Below, piece after piece: positions 27,501 through 38,354 of a stretch of DNA of 64,000 bases. This stretch comes from Beaufortia kweichowensis (Eukaryota > Chordata > Actinopteri > Cypriniformes > Gastromyzontidae): the NCBI GenBank assembly GCA_019155185.1, contig CM032795.1, forward strand, positions 14,487,795 through 14,551,794. Reading direction: 5' to 3'. Below the pieces are notes generated by a model that saw only the letters and a list, made by a program, of their open reading frames with translations, had not been told where the DNA came from and ran no database searches. Every line of letters starts with the position of its first letter. Within the stretch, counting starts at the first letter, position 1. Made by a program: the position numbers and the translations under genes.

Positions 27501-27749
27501 GAGGGATCCCTGTCCTACCTCTGTGACCCTGACCTGCGACCTGCAGACATTCGGCCCTGTGGGGACCTGCCCTGCCCCATGTGGCAAATGGGCCCGTGGT
27601 CAGCGTGCTCACGGACATGCGGATCTGGAGAGCGTCACCGTACTGTAGTCTGCATGGACTACACAGGCAAGGTTTTAGGGCATGAGAAGTGCAACCCAGA
27701 CAAGAGACCAGGGGTAGTTGTAGGGGAATGCTTTTACCAGGACTGCTAA
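18597..27749 (+). CDS. adamts8: ADAMTS8 secreted metalloprotease
   Basis: Zinc metalloprotease of the extracellular matrix, paralogue of the divergent neighbour adamts15. Coding exons: 18597-19319, 20069-20308, 21255-21387, 21948-22115, 23843-24135, 25590-25776, 25950-26122, 26666-26841, 27014-27749; all phases agree, giving 942 aa. Domains: signal peptide (about 1-23); prodomain; furin site RAKR (211-214); catalytic domain with HELGHVLSMPH (His363, 367, 373) split by intron 3; disintegrin-like region; central thrombospondin repeat in exon 6; Cys-rich region; spacer; then two C-terminal thrombospondin repeats (about 833-886 and 888-942). The pairing VSLVVVKMLVVEDEEVGPE and the motif GKSFREEQCEKYN fit ADAMTS8. 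As remembered, human ADAMTS8 (889 aa) ends after the first C-terminal repeat, so this protein has one more. The prodomain has no cysteine near the furin site, so it lacks the cysteine-switch motif seen in the neighbour. Confidence 0.93.
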
Positions 27750-29080
27750 AATATACAGTGTCAGAGAACGGGGAGGTGGTGGGATCCGTTGTGCATGTAG
27801 CATCTGAGAAAACAAACAGAGTAGCTCTTAGGGATAGTGCATTAGATTGGAGATCACTTATCAAGCATAAAAAGGGCATTTGATTTGAAATATTACCTAT
27901 ATCATCTATATTCTCTGTGTTGGTCTTTTAAGTTTTAACCACAAAGGTAAACTCCCACGGAGATCTACCTCAATCAAGCTTCATAACGGTCACAGTTGTT
28001 TAGAGAGGATTCCTTTGGACATAACAGAAAAATGTAAAGTTTGCACAAACCTGCTGAAAGCATCCATGAGATACCTCTATAATACGGTGCAGTTTATTCC
28101 ACACATCTCAGTAAGAGATTATTCAAAATTAGAGAGGTACCTGAAAGGTGATACATTTGTCCAACTTGTAAGAATTGTCCACGATGGACTGCATTTTCAT
28201 ATTATTATAAATGCTATGCAGATTCATTTCACATTATCTCAATTGCCAGCTTTTGCTCTGTAGCAATGAGCCTATTTTTATTCATATCTGCTACTTCTAA
28301 CACTAGTATTTCCCTTAAAGGCTTTTGGATTTTTCATATTACAACACTGGAAAAAACAGTATTTGGAAGTACAGTCCTTTACTGGCCACACAATAGCTAT
28401 ATGTGAATGTACACCAACATAAGAGCTATTAACAGATAAAAATGCTATTTGTAATTTTGCTATTTTTACCTTAAAAATGTTACCTGGTTACTATTATTTG
28501 GATGAATGATTTTTGTTTGTAATGAAGAATCAAAGTGGAATTGCCTTCTTTCACACTGTTAGTCTTTCTGTATATATCTGCCATTTGGCAACAAGCTATC
28601 CCAGTCTGAAAGCAACAGTGTGAAGACCGCAAAGTGTGACTTAAATTTATTTTCTATTAGCATCCACTGTACAAATTACTTAAAAGGGATCATATAACCA
28701 GTACTGGCATAAGTGAGTTTACAGAAGCAAATAATTTATTACTAAATGTTCAAGTGGATACTTACTGTATATTTTTGGACACAACATGTGCCCTCAAGAT
28801 ATTGATTAATCAGACACCAAAAAAGTAAATGTTTCCTGTAAATAGCACATTGAGATTGCATGTATTTTTTGCAATCTACATTTCTGTTGTTTAATTACTC
28901 GTCAAAGCTTTAGTTGACACTGTATACATAGATGTATTGTAAATGTCCAAAATCTACCACCAACATACCCATGATCAGTGATTTGAGTGAAGAGGAGACA
29001 TGCTTCATGATATGCAATTTTAATAGTGTATTAATAAACTTTAATGTATGAATTTAATAAAATAGCCATAGGAAAAGAGT
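27750..29080 (+). other. adamts8: Probable 3'UTR of adamts8
   Basis: AT-rich non-coding sequence follows the stop codon and ends near two closely spaced AATAAA signals at 29033-29038 and 29056-29061. No conserved open frame or family match is visible. The end point is inferred from these signals. A further AATAAA at 29634 could extend the transcript. Confidence 0.45.
29056..29061 (+). terminator. Candidate polyadenylation signal of adamts8
   Basis: AATAAA about 1.3 kb after the stop codon, with a second copy 23 bp before it (29033-29038). The doubling makes an end of transcription near 29080 likely. Confidence 0.4.
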
Positions 29081-30100
29081 TTGTTCAAACACAATAGTGC
29101 TGAGCAGACAAGACTAATATTGCTAAAATTTTCTCTATCCAGACGAGCACTGAATTTCAGAACAGCAAAAAGCCGTTTCACATAGCTTGAGTAAAGGTAA
29201 AGAGATTATAGCCAATTTAATTGAACTGAACCGGACCTGTAAAATTGTAAAATATGAGACAAGCTATTTGCATTCCATTTGATTCAAAAGTATGCAAGTT
29301 AGTAAGATGGTGCATATTTAAAACTAAAGCATTCTATCCCTTCAGTGAAGGTCTGCACAATGCTATTGTTATAGCTTCTTTTTACAAGCTATTTATTTTT
29401 TCTACCTTTAACACCTAATGTTTGTTTCTTGATGCTGCTGTCTGTCCTACATGAATTATGTATGAATTTAAATCAATTAAAGATGTGTCAACAATCAAAT
29501 TGTTTTACGTTCATTTGTAGGATCTTTTTTTCAGCATTTTAAATCGTCAGTTATTTCATAAAGACAATATTTGGGTCATCTTGAAGAGTTCTTAATAGTC
29601 TTCTTTGAGCTACATAAAGAGCCCGACAGTGCAAATAAAGCACAGGCAATAAAAACGCAAGTATAGATTGATCAGTTCAGTATTATTCAGGCAATAATCC
29701 CATTTAAGAATTAGGATTAACCCTGCAAGGATATGATTGCAGAATTTATTGCAGTAGGATTTAGACTATTTATACTGTACTTAAACTAATTATATTACCT
29801 GCATTTCAAATGTGTCTTATTTTAGAAAGAAAATATTGGTATTTTATTACAAGCAATATTCAATTTCAGATGATAGTTATTGCTATTATATATAACAAAA
29901 AGTCCACATTGGTCATTACTGACCTAAAAGATATTAGAACCAGTAACATCTAATTTAACAGTCCTAAACAAAACGTTTGACGCCTGGATGGTTAGAAAAA
30001 GTACGTTTACATGCTTTTATTTTGCGCTACTGCGTCCTAAACGCACATTTGAGGTAATCCGTCAAAAAAAGTCAGTCGTAAAAGCCCCCCAACGGTTTTC
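29081..30100. other. Intergenic spacer between adamts8 and zbtb44
   Basis: AT-rich sequence without recognisable genes or clear repeats. It separates the adamts8 3' end from the presumed zbtb44 promoter. Confidence 0.5.
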
Positions 30101-30118
30101 AACTGCGTCGAGAAGAAA

Positions 30119-30132
30119 TGCATTCTGGGAAA
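30119..30132 (-). promoter_or_regulatory. ZNF143/STAF-like site in probable zbtb44 promoter
   Basis: On the minus strand the bases read TTTCCCAGAATGCA, a close match to the ZNF143 (STAF) binding consensus, which is typical of broad, constitutive vertebrate promoters. The surrounding 30.1-30.45 kb is richer in CpG than its flanks. A good donor (CCG|GTGAGC at about 30421) follows, which would end a non-coding first exon. This is inference from motifs; no transcript evidence is available. Confidence 0.4.
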
Positions 30133-30420
30133 CAGCATGTAAACATCAGCCTGAAAGCAGTTAGACGAGATAACATGACGTTTTATACCTAATACACTTT
30201 TAAAAGGTTTCTTTTTCATGAGTTTGACTTTTAATACAAACGTGGGAGACTCGACTTCGTGCTCCGTCGGAATGTGACTCTGCCGTTTTAAAAAAGCGAC
30301 AGCACTTGTGTAACTGTCAGAATGCTAGCAGCTATTTAGCTCGTGAAACAGACAGTTGGATCACATTCATGCAGTCGTAATTGAGTATTTCAACGGATTC
30401 GTCCATTCTTCTTTCCTACC

Positions 30421-33397
30421 GGTGAGCTGCAAACCCAACATTTATCCAACACGACTTACGTGATGTAGGCTGAGTAAACACTGACGGGGTTAGTCCATTT
30501 TAGAGATTAGCGATTTAGCCAAGTAAGCTAGACATTGCTCTGTGACTATTTAAATGGCGATGTACGTTGATGATCTTAAGTGGTATACTCACTGTAAGTT
30601 GCTGGTAATGTCACGTTGTTATTTCTAACCTTTGTTTAGTTATTGATCTTAACCGAACTCCCTGATTTACTCTATACTCTGCGCAATAGCAGGCCCACAT
30701 CCAACCTGTAAAAATACGTGGTTTTGGTGATCATGAATTTAGTGAGCATCTAATGCATGTATCCAAATCTTTTATTTGAATGTAAAATGTTAGCTTGTAT
30801 TACCACAGCGATTTGTATGACCACAGCTGCTGTTGACAACAAATGCCGCTGACTGAATACATAAACAAAAGCAAGTCACACAGATCACCACGCCCCTTTA
30901 ACTTTCAGCAAGAGTTCGCAAACACAACAGAAAACAACACAATCATTGTAGAGGAATATGCTGGTTTATCTTGTCCTGCCATTAATTGTAAAGAATTGCA
31001 ATTGATCTTGAAATTGTGCAGCTTTTGAATGATTAAGACTTTAGATTGAGATTTTTTTTAAATAAACTACTAAACTTGTTTATTTTTTTAGTTTATAATG
31101 AATTAATCATTCATTTCAATATTCTAAACTGTCACCTCACTAAAAACATTGTAAATTCTTGTAGTTATTAAGGTAATTTCTAAAAGAAAAACATTAATAA
31201 TAGCGATTTTCTCCTTTTTTATTTTTTATCCTTTTTTTATGCGTAAAAATGCATTGAACTACAATATTTTCATGTTTAGGGTATTACATATTTTTTTAAA
31301 CATTTTAAGTCTTTACATTTTTTTTTTTCATATTATTTTTTTTTCATATTATTTTCATAAATTACAGTAATATTAAAAAAGTTATTATTTTTTTGTTCAC
31401 ATTTATTGTTATGAAAATGTATACGTTAACTGGTGGTGTTTTATCTATATTTGGACCTTTTTGCCAAGTTTCTGCAGGGGCAGTACATCAAAAACATGCC
31501 ACAGCAAAAGGTTTTAATAGCTCTTAAAGAAAATCATGTAAATGCACTTGCCACTGTGGAATGCAGAATAGCTTTCTAAGAATTAAAAAGTATTATATTT
31601 CTGAGAATCTGGGATCTTTCTTAGCTGTGAGTTGTTTCATCTCTTAATGTGAGTCAAGGACCTATGCTGATCCCCTTTTCTCTACATCAAGATAGACCCG
31701 TTTGGACATATCTGCCATTACTCTGTTAGCTGTCAGCTGAATTTAAGCAGCGCTGTACCAATTTTCGGCAGATGTTATTTGAGGGAGTTTATTTGGGCTT
31801 GGAAGAGTTGCAAAATCTAAATTCTTAGGCTCTGAATCATTTTAAGTATGTGCTGGTGCTTAGTGTCATAAAGGTTCCAGTTTGGGTCTGGTTCTCAGGG
31901 ATCACTGGAACTGAAAAAACTAAAGGTGCAAAGCCCCATGTCTTCAGTCGGTATATGTACCACTGCTAGATCAGCAAAACCTAGCAGAAGGGAAATCTTT
32001 CTTAGCAAAGGCAAAAATGTAATTTATTATCTATTACATTTGGAAATTTATTGAGGTGTTGTTAAATTCTAAATAAATTGTAAAAGTAGATTAAATGGAC
32101 CAAATGAAGACCTTATGATAGAGATTTTTAGGCAACATTATTGTTTTTTTTTTTGTTGTTAAATCAGTATGTAAAGACTGTATAAAATACATAATTCATA
32201 AAGTAATAATTGTGTGTGATTGTATTTATGCATTTCTTTAAAAACATATTTCAGGATAAAAACAGACTACAACATATTACATTTGACATACATGTCAGGG
32301 ACAACACTTTGTTAAAAAGAAATATTCAGTGGCATTTGGTATCACGTGTAATTCTTGCAACATGTTTTGGAAACCAGTGCACACAGACCCTTTGGGCAAT
32401 TCCATGCAAATGTCAACCTTACCATGAAAAAACAAGTTTTTACCGAAGGTTTTCACCATACTGATAGTTCAGATGTCAGTATTTGCGGTTGAAATACCTA
32501 TGTGAGGTGTCTCTCAAAGTTTTTAAAGCATTTTTTATCTTTTAAACATGATTTTTTTATAGTCGGGTGAAGTGCCTTTTTCAAAATGTCACATTCATAA
32601 CAGTCCTTATTCCTCCTACATGGTCACATGAACAGGCATTTTCATTCACTAAAATCCTGTTGCCTATGACGCCTCTTAAAAACGTGTCCTTTTTGTCACA
32701 TTCATAGCACATGTTTCTTTCATATTTATTTTTAAAATGGATAACTTTTAATCATTTTGTATTGTCTGGAGTCTATCAATGGGCTTTGGTAAAATATAAA
32801 CAGATGGTTCAAAATATTGGTAGGCTACTAAATACTGTACAATCTGTAAGAATTTATATAAGTTTTGACTGAAAATATCACGTCCATAATGCTGAAATTG
32901 CCCCTTTTCATAAATGAAAGTCATGACCTGATGCTTGCAGATACCTGAATAATTTAATTGTTGAGTGGCGTCGGACTAGGTTTGGGGTGTGCTTTTATTT
33001 GTTTCGAGAGACTTTGTTGCCATGCATTGTTCATATGATTCTCTATGGTTGCGTCTCAGGTGGAGCAGGATTGTGGTGGTGTTTGCTTCATTTTATGTAA
33101 TAATTGTTGGACAGGTCTTGCAAATTATCTGGCTCTGTGGCTTGTCTTCTCTCTTGTATCCAAAATATTGCAGAAGTACTGATGTTCGGCACGAAGTCAA
33201 TAATGTGTCACAAATTTACCTGTCCCATGTCTGCTCTATAATTCTCTTCTGTTCTCTCTCTCCCTAATGCCTTTTTAATAATACCTGATAGCCTGCATAC
33301 CCAACTTTATTTTTGAAGTCTCTGCTAGAACAGAACTATCACATAATTATTTAACCTTTAGCTATTCTGGTTTACTAATGTATCTTATTCTCTGTAG
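30421..33397 (+). other. Probable 5'UTR intron of zbtb44
   Basis: The coding exon of zbtb44 is preceded by a clear acceptor (TTCTCTGTAG ending at 33397), so transcription must begin further upstream. The best candidate donor is at about 30421, making a 3.0 kb intron. The interval is very AT-rich, with long T and A runs around 31.2-31.4 kb, and holds no recognisable coding exon or clear repeat. Confidence 0.45.
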
Positions 33398-33428
33398 GCA
33401 ACCCGAACACCTCCACTAGCAGTGAAGG

Positions 33429-36400
33429 ATGGGTGTGAAGACCTTCACTCACAATTCCCCCAGCCACAGCCAGGAGCTTCTGGATAAACTCAATACACTG
33501 CGCAGCGAGGGCCATTTTTGTGACGTCACTATTCGCGTACAGGGCCAGCTGTTCTCTGCCCATAAGGTTGTCTTGGCTTGCTGCAGCGACTTTCTTAAAG
33601 CTAAGCTGTCGGGGAAGCCGGCTGAAGAAGAGACTGTAATCATAGGGGACGACAACAAACACGTTCTAGATCTCCAGCATGTGACAGTTGCTGGTTTCGC
33701 TCCACTTCTGGAATATGCGTATACTTCCACCCTGTCCATCAGCACGGAGAACATCATCGACGTACTGGCCGCAGCTAGCTACATGCAGATGTTCTCAGTG
33801 GCCAACACATGCTCCGAATTCATGAAGTCTAGTATCCTGTGGAACTCAGGATCTTCAGGAGGAGGAGGAGGAACTGGCATCACCCAACCCCAAAGTTTAC
33901 ACAGGCCCCAGGAGACCCCTGAAGGCCAGGCAGGCTGCACCCTCGCATCCGTAGATGTCCTCTCGCCATCCCCCGTCTCCTCGGAGTGCAGTGTACCAGA
34001 GCGACCCATTCCCGTGTGCCGTGAGTCTAGACGCAAACGGAAAGGATTTGCCAGCCCACAACCAGCATCTTCCACCTCTCCACAAGTACCCAACCCCTCT
34101 CCCTCCTCTTCATCTTTCCCAGAGAGTTCAGCACAGGCTCTGGAACCATCCCTGGCCTTCTCCTGGACGTACCCTTTCAGTGTGGACCGGCGATTTGCAG
34201 CAGAAAAATCCAAATTACCAGAAAGTCTCCTTGAACCATCTGGAGCTTCGGGGCAGGATTCTAGTGGACGGGCGCTGGTGGAGTATCTCTCCTGCGAGGG
34301 CCAGCGGGGTCTGGGTGTAGGAGGCGCAGCAGGTGTAGAGGAAGAAGATGATGATGTACAGGTGAAGGTTGAGAGGCTGAGTGATGAAGAGGTGCATGAA
34401 GAGGCTTCTCAACCTGTTAGTGCTCCTCACAGTTCTCTAAGCGACCAGCAAACCGTTCCTGGCAATGACCACACCCAAGAAGATTTACTCATAAGCCCCC
34501 AGTCCTCATCCATAGGTAGGAATACTTCATACAACTGAGATATCCATGATTATTTAGCAATGCAAAATGTCAATATGCCAAATTTCTTCAGGCTCCATGG
34601 ATGAGGGAGTAACTGAAAGCCTCCAGTCAATGCAGGGCACTCCAAACACTACCGGCCATATGGAGGAAGATGAGAGGTAAGACCCATCTGGGTGTTTAAG
34701 TGTTGTTTTACCAGAGTATCCTTTTACGATCTCTCACTTTTATGATTGAACTAAAAAACCCCAATGTGGAGGGACATAATTTCATCTTTCTTCACGTATA
34801 CTTGTTTATAAGCAGCAGAGGCCTCTGCAATATTGTAGTGCCTATTAGGATGTAGATTTCATACCGAGAGGCCAGAAAAGCTAGTTGGCAGGGTTTCTGG
34901 AAAGTTCTTGGATCTGAATTTCCTTTTTGGAATACTGGAAGAGTAGGGAAATGATGCAAAACAAATAGGCAAAAAACAGTGCTGTCTGTCTTAGGAGAGA
35001 AGTGCACTTTTATTTGCCAACTTGATATGCCCGACTATAACATATGTTTTATGTTAACTTTAAATGTTTGTGGGGTGATTTTGTGGATATGTAAGGAAGA
35101 GAAAATGGCACTGTTTTTATTCATCAAAATTTTAAAATAAAACCATTAACTAACTAATGTTAAGTGTCTCATGAGACTTAAATCTATGTAGTTAGCAGCT
35201 GATTGTTCGTATGACAACATGTTGTTAGAGACACACCTGTTGATCTGTTTTTAGTCTAGTTATTTTTATTTAGAAGTGCAAATAAACATTTTAAAAATTA
35301 AAATAATTACATAAAATGTTCAAGATGAAGCTATTCAAAATATGTTTTTTAAAATTTTCAATTAGATTTTTTGTTTTGTGACCAAACTATATTTGACTTT
35401 ATTAATAACTACAAAAAATCAATGTGCAAAGCTCATCTAATCCATCTGTTTGCTTTCTTCAGGCTAGAAAATGTCCAGTATCCATACCACCTGTACATCA
35501 GCCCCTCCACCCGGCCAGGACTCAACGGCCCTGAACGGCCCTTCCAGTGCCCAACCTGTGGCGTCCGCTTCACCCGAATACAGAACCTCAAGCAGCACAT
35601 GCTCATCCACTCTGGTGAGAAAAACTTTCTTTTCTAATGTAACTTCTTGATTGCATTTTAGTATGATCTCAGCATCCTGGTAATCCACAGTGATGTCCAG
35701 TTAATGACTATTGCTTATTATCGTCTATTTTCTGCTATTTACATTAATGCTTTGGCAGGTGCTTTTATCCATAATCCTCTTAAAAATGTATTCAAGGTAT
35801 TTTACCAGTATACGTGTTTGCTTTGCAACCTTTGGGCGGCAGGAATTACAGGAACCACATTACATGATATACTTTCACCTTTCATGCACCTGTACAGGTA
35901 TTAAGCCATTCCAGTGCGACCGCTGTGGGAAAAAGTTTACGCGGGCTTACTCCCTGAAGATGCACCGGCTGAAGCACGAAGGTAAACGCTGTTTCCGGTG
36001 CCAGATCTGTAGCGCCACTTTCACTTCCTTCGGTGAATATAAGCACCACATGAGGGTGTCTCGCCACATCATCCGCAAGCCTCGGATTTACGAGTGCAAA
36101 ACGTGCGGGGCCATGTTTACCAACTCCGGCAATTTAATCGTACACCTGAGGAGTCTCAACCATGAGGCGTCAGAACTAGCAAACTACTTCCAGACCAGGT
36201 GAGGACGAGCTGAACATTCTCAGAAAATGTGTAGAAGCACGAATTTAGTTCTGTGCGATCGGCCGATCATCCCATTTTGAAGTGGCAGAGCGCTTTTATG
36301 GTTGAGCTTGGGGAAAAAAAAGCAAAAAGAGCTGTATTGAACAATATGTGTATTAGGAGAAGCATTGTGGAGCTGAAGTGTCTTGTTGAAATGTTATTGT

Positions 36401-38354
36401 CAAAATGTATCCATCAGATTAAATGTCCTTCCTGCTCAGTTCCAACAGGTTTACCAGTGCCAAGGGTAACGCCCAGTTCCATTGTGGTGTATTTGGCAGA
36501 ACATTGTTTACTGAATAGGGCTTTCAGGAAATCCTTGAAATCTCCTGTTTGACTCTTATGATGAGTCCTAAGATAAGTACAATTCAAAGTCACCGCTGGT
36601 TATTCTCTTTTGAATGCCGTAATGCGTAGGTGTGCACACCCTTCGGTGTTTCTTTTATTCTGTTCCTAAAATGACGTGTCATAGAAACATGCATGGCAAT
36701 GCATTGTATAATCATGAATTCTCTGAGATCGAACCTATGACCTTCGCGCTGCTAACACAATGCTCTCAAAGTGAGCCGTGGTAACAGTTTAACCAAGCTA
36801 TGGATAAGAAGTATTCTCAAGAAAATGAGTATTTTCAAGTTTCATGGAACAAACGTGGCTTTGATTCCATGCTGGAAGTAGTCAGAGTTGGACTGTCTAT
36901 TAGGAAAAGAATCTCTGAGATATAAACAGTTGCAGTGGTCAGAGAAATCAGTCCTAGTTCAAGTAATTACTACTGAATAGGTCTGAAGTTCTCAATAAAG
37001 CTCTTTTCAGAAGAGTATCAGTGGAATAACCCTTTTTAAGTAGACTCTTAGAGATATTCTTCTGAGGTAATCCTTCAATCGTCATGGTAGAACTTCATTA
37101 AAGCCAAGCGAAGGAGTCAGGTGCCTTTGTGCGTTGAACTCCTTTGTGCATGTATACTCCCATATAATCCAGCTCTTTATTTCATTTAAGTTCTCTCTTT
37201 TAGGAACTCCATAGTCTATTCATCTTTGTCAAGCACATGTAAACAGTGTCTATGTAAGCTACCTTTGTGCTTATTAAGAGAGGGAGAGGCTGTGCTGCAT
37301 ATCTTGATATGTTTTATTTGCTATGCAAGGAAAACCCGGCAATTTTCCAGATGTATATCCAGAGACCAGATGTATATTAACATCTGCTTAGTGGAAAAAT
37401 ACTTTCATAATTTCATACATTTGCATTTTTAATTGATTGGAATGTAAGGATGAAGAAAAAGGAAATGATGTCAATAGTAGTTAAACCATGTTAAATCCTA
37501 GTCATGGATTGAAGCTATCAGCGTTTGAGATTTTACACTTTCTGCCAAGCCACAGTTGAGTTTTGATGCTTCAGTTTTGCTTGGATAGCTGGTGTGTTTT
37601 GCCAGAGGACATGTTATCAGAGTTTATTGTTTGACCTGTGCATGCCAGGACTGGCTGTTAATAAAATCAAATAAAACAGTACAATGAATCATATACCCGT
37701 ATTCCCACACTGGAGCACAATCTTGGATGAAATATAGCAACTCATAAAATGTTTTACAAACAACTATTTTTAAACTTGCGTCTGATTGGTTTGACATCCT
37801 CAGATTGTGGCTTCATATGAGAGACTGAAACCAATAACTTGAACATCTTAATAACCCTTTCTTCTTTTTTTTTTTTTTAGCATTTAGTGCTAAGAGCCTA
37901 TTCAAAAGTGCCCTTTCAAGCTAAAATTACGACAAAATGATATTTCTGTTTATGTGAAGCCTGTTGTTTATATGGCAGTGATGAGCCTTTCTCTTATTTT
38001 TTGTGCAGTGAGTTCCTCCTCCCAGACTACCTGAGCCACATGCAAGAAGAAGAGGGACTGGGACACTTTGAGATGAGTGAGCAGACCTTTGAAGCCACTT
38101 CCTCCTCTTCTTCAGTCCAAACACCTGTTATCTCCCAAGTCTCCTCTACCATAAACTATGAGAACCACCATTCTGCACCTGCACCCCAAACTCCAAACCC
38201 CAGATCAGGGCACGGAGGGGAAGGTACACCAGGAGACCTCCTGAAGTCCACCACTGCTGTTACATCTCTGCAAGACCAGGAGGAAGATGACGGAGAAAAG
38301 GAGAGAGAGGACAGGAAGCAGAAGAAAACACTTGTGTCAATTACAATTGAGTAA
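33429..38354 (+). CDS. zbtb44: ZBTB44 BTB/POZ C2H2 zinc-finger transcription factor
   Basis: Nuclear DNA-binding protein; the BTB domain mediates dimerisation and usually corepressor binding. Coding exons 33429-34515, 34592-34676, 35463-35614, 35898-36198 and 38009-38354 join in phase to give 656 aa. The start MGVKTFTH matches the family, and an acceptor at 33397 leaves a 31-nt 5'UTR part on this exon. The BTB domain lies at about residues 20-130 (HFCDVTIRVQGQLFSAHKVV, NIIDVLAAASYMQMF). A low-complexity middle follows (Gly run, Ser/Pro-rich) with the conserved VKVERLSDEEVHEE and LLISPQSSSIG motifs. Four C2H2-type fingers lie at about 418-530 (FQCPTCG, FQCDRCG, FRCQIC, YECKTCG). The exon 4 part is nearly identical to the human protein as remembered. 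Compared with human there is an insertion of about 9 residues in the BTB domain (around EEETVIIGDD) and a longer acidic C-terminal tail. Confidence 0.95.
35737..35857 (+). repeat. tRNA-like dispersed fish repeat in zbtb44 intron 3
   Basis: The copy opens with TTTACATTAATGCTTTGGCA and GTGCTTTTATCC, the reverse of the GGATAAAAG..CTGCTAAATG end seen at 72-110. It continues with GTATTCAAGGTATTTTACCA and ends near CAGGAATTACAGGAACC. It fills about 120 of the 283 bp of intron 3 and stops about 40 bp before the exon 4 acceptor. Confidence 0.55.
36698..36782 (+). repeat. tRNA-like dispersed fish repeat in zbtb44 intron 4
   Basis: This fragment includes TGCATTGTATAATCATGAAT, then GATCGAACCTATGACCTT, then GCGCTGCTAACACAATGCTC. 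The GATCGAACC part resembles a box B. It is a partial copy of the same family as 15141-15226 and 35737-35857. The remainder of intron 4 (36199-38008) shows no coding exon. Confidence 0.5.

Noticed and set aside
27148..27648. A 166-codon plus-strand frame overlapping adamts8 exon 9
   Set aside because: It is out of frame with the conserved spacer and thrombospondin repeats and has no similarity of its own.
33449..34213. Long minus-strand frames opposite the first zbtb44 coding exon
   Set aside because: They mirror the composition of the sense BTB exon, which matches the ZBTB44 family residue by residue; the antisense products match nothing I know.
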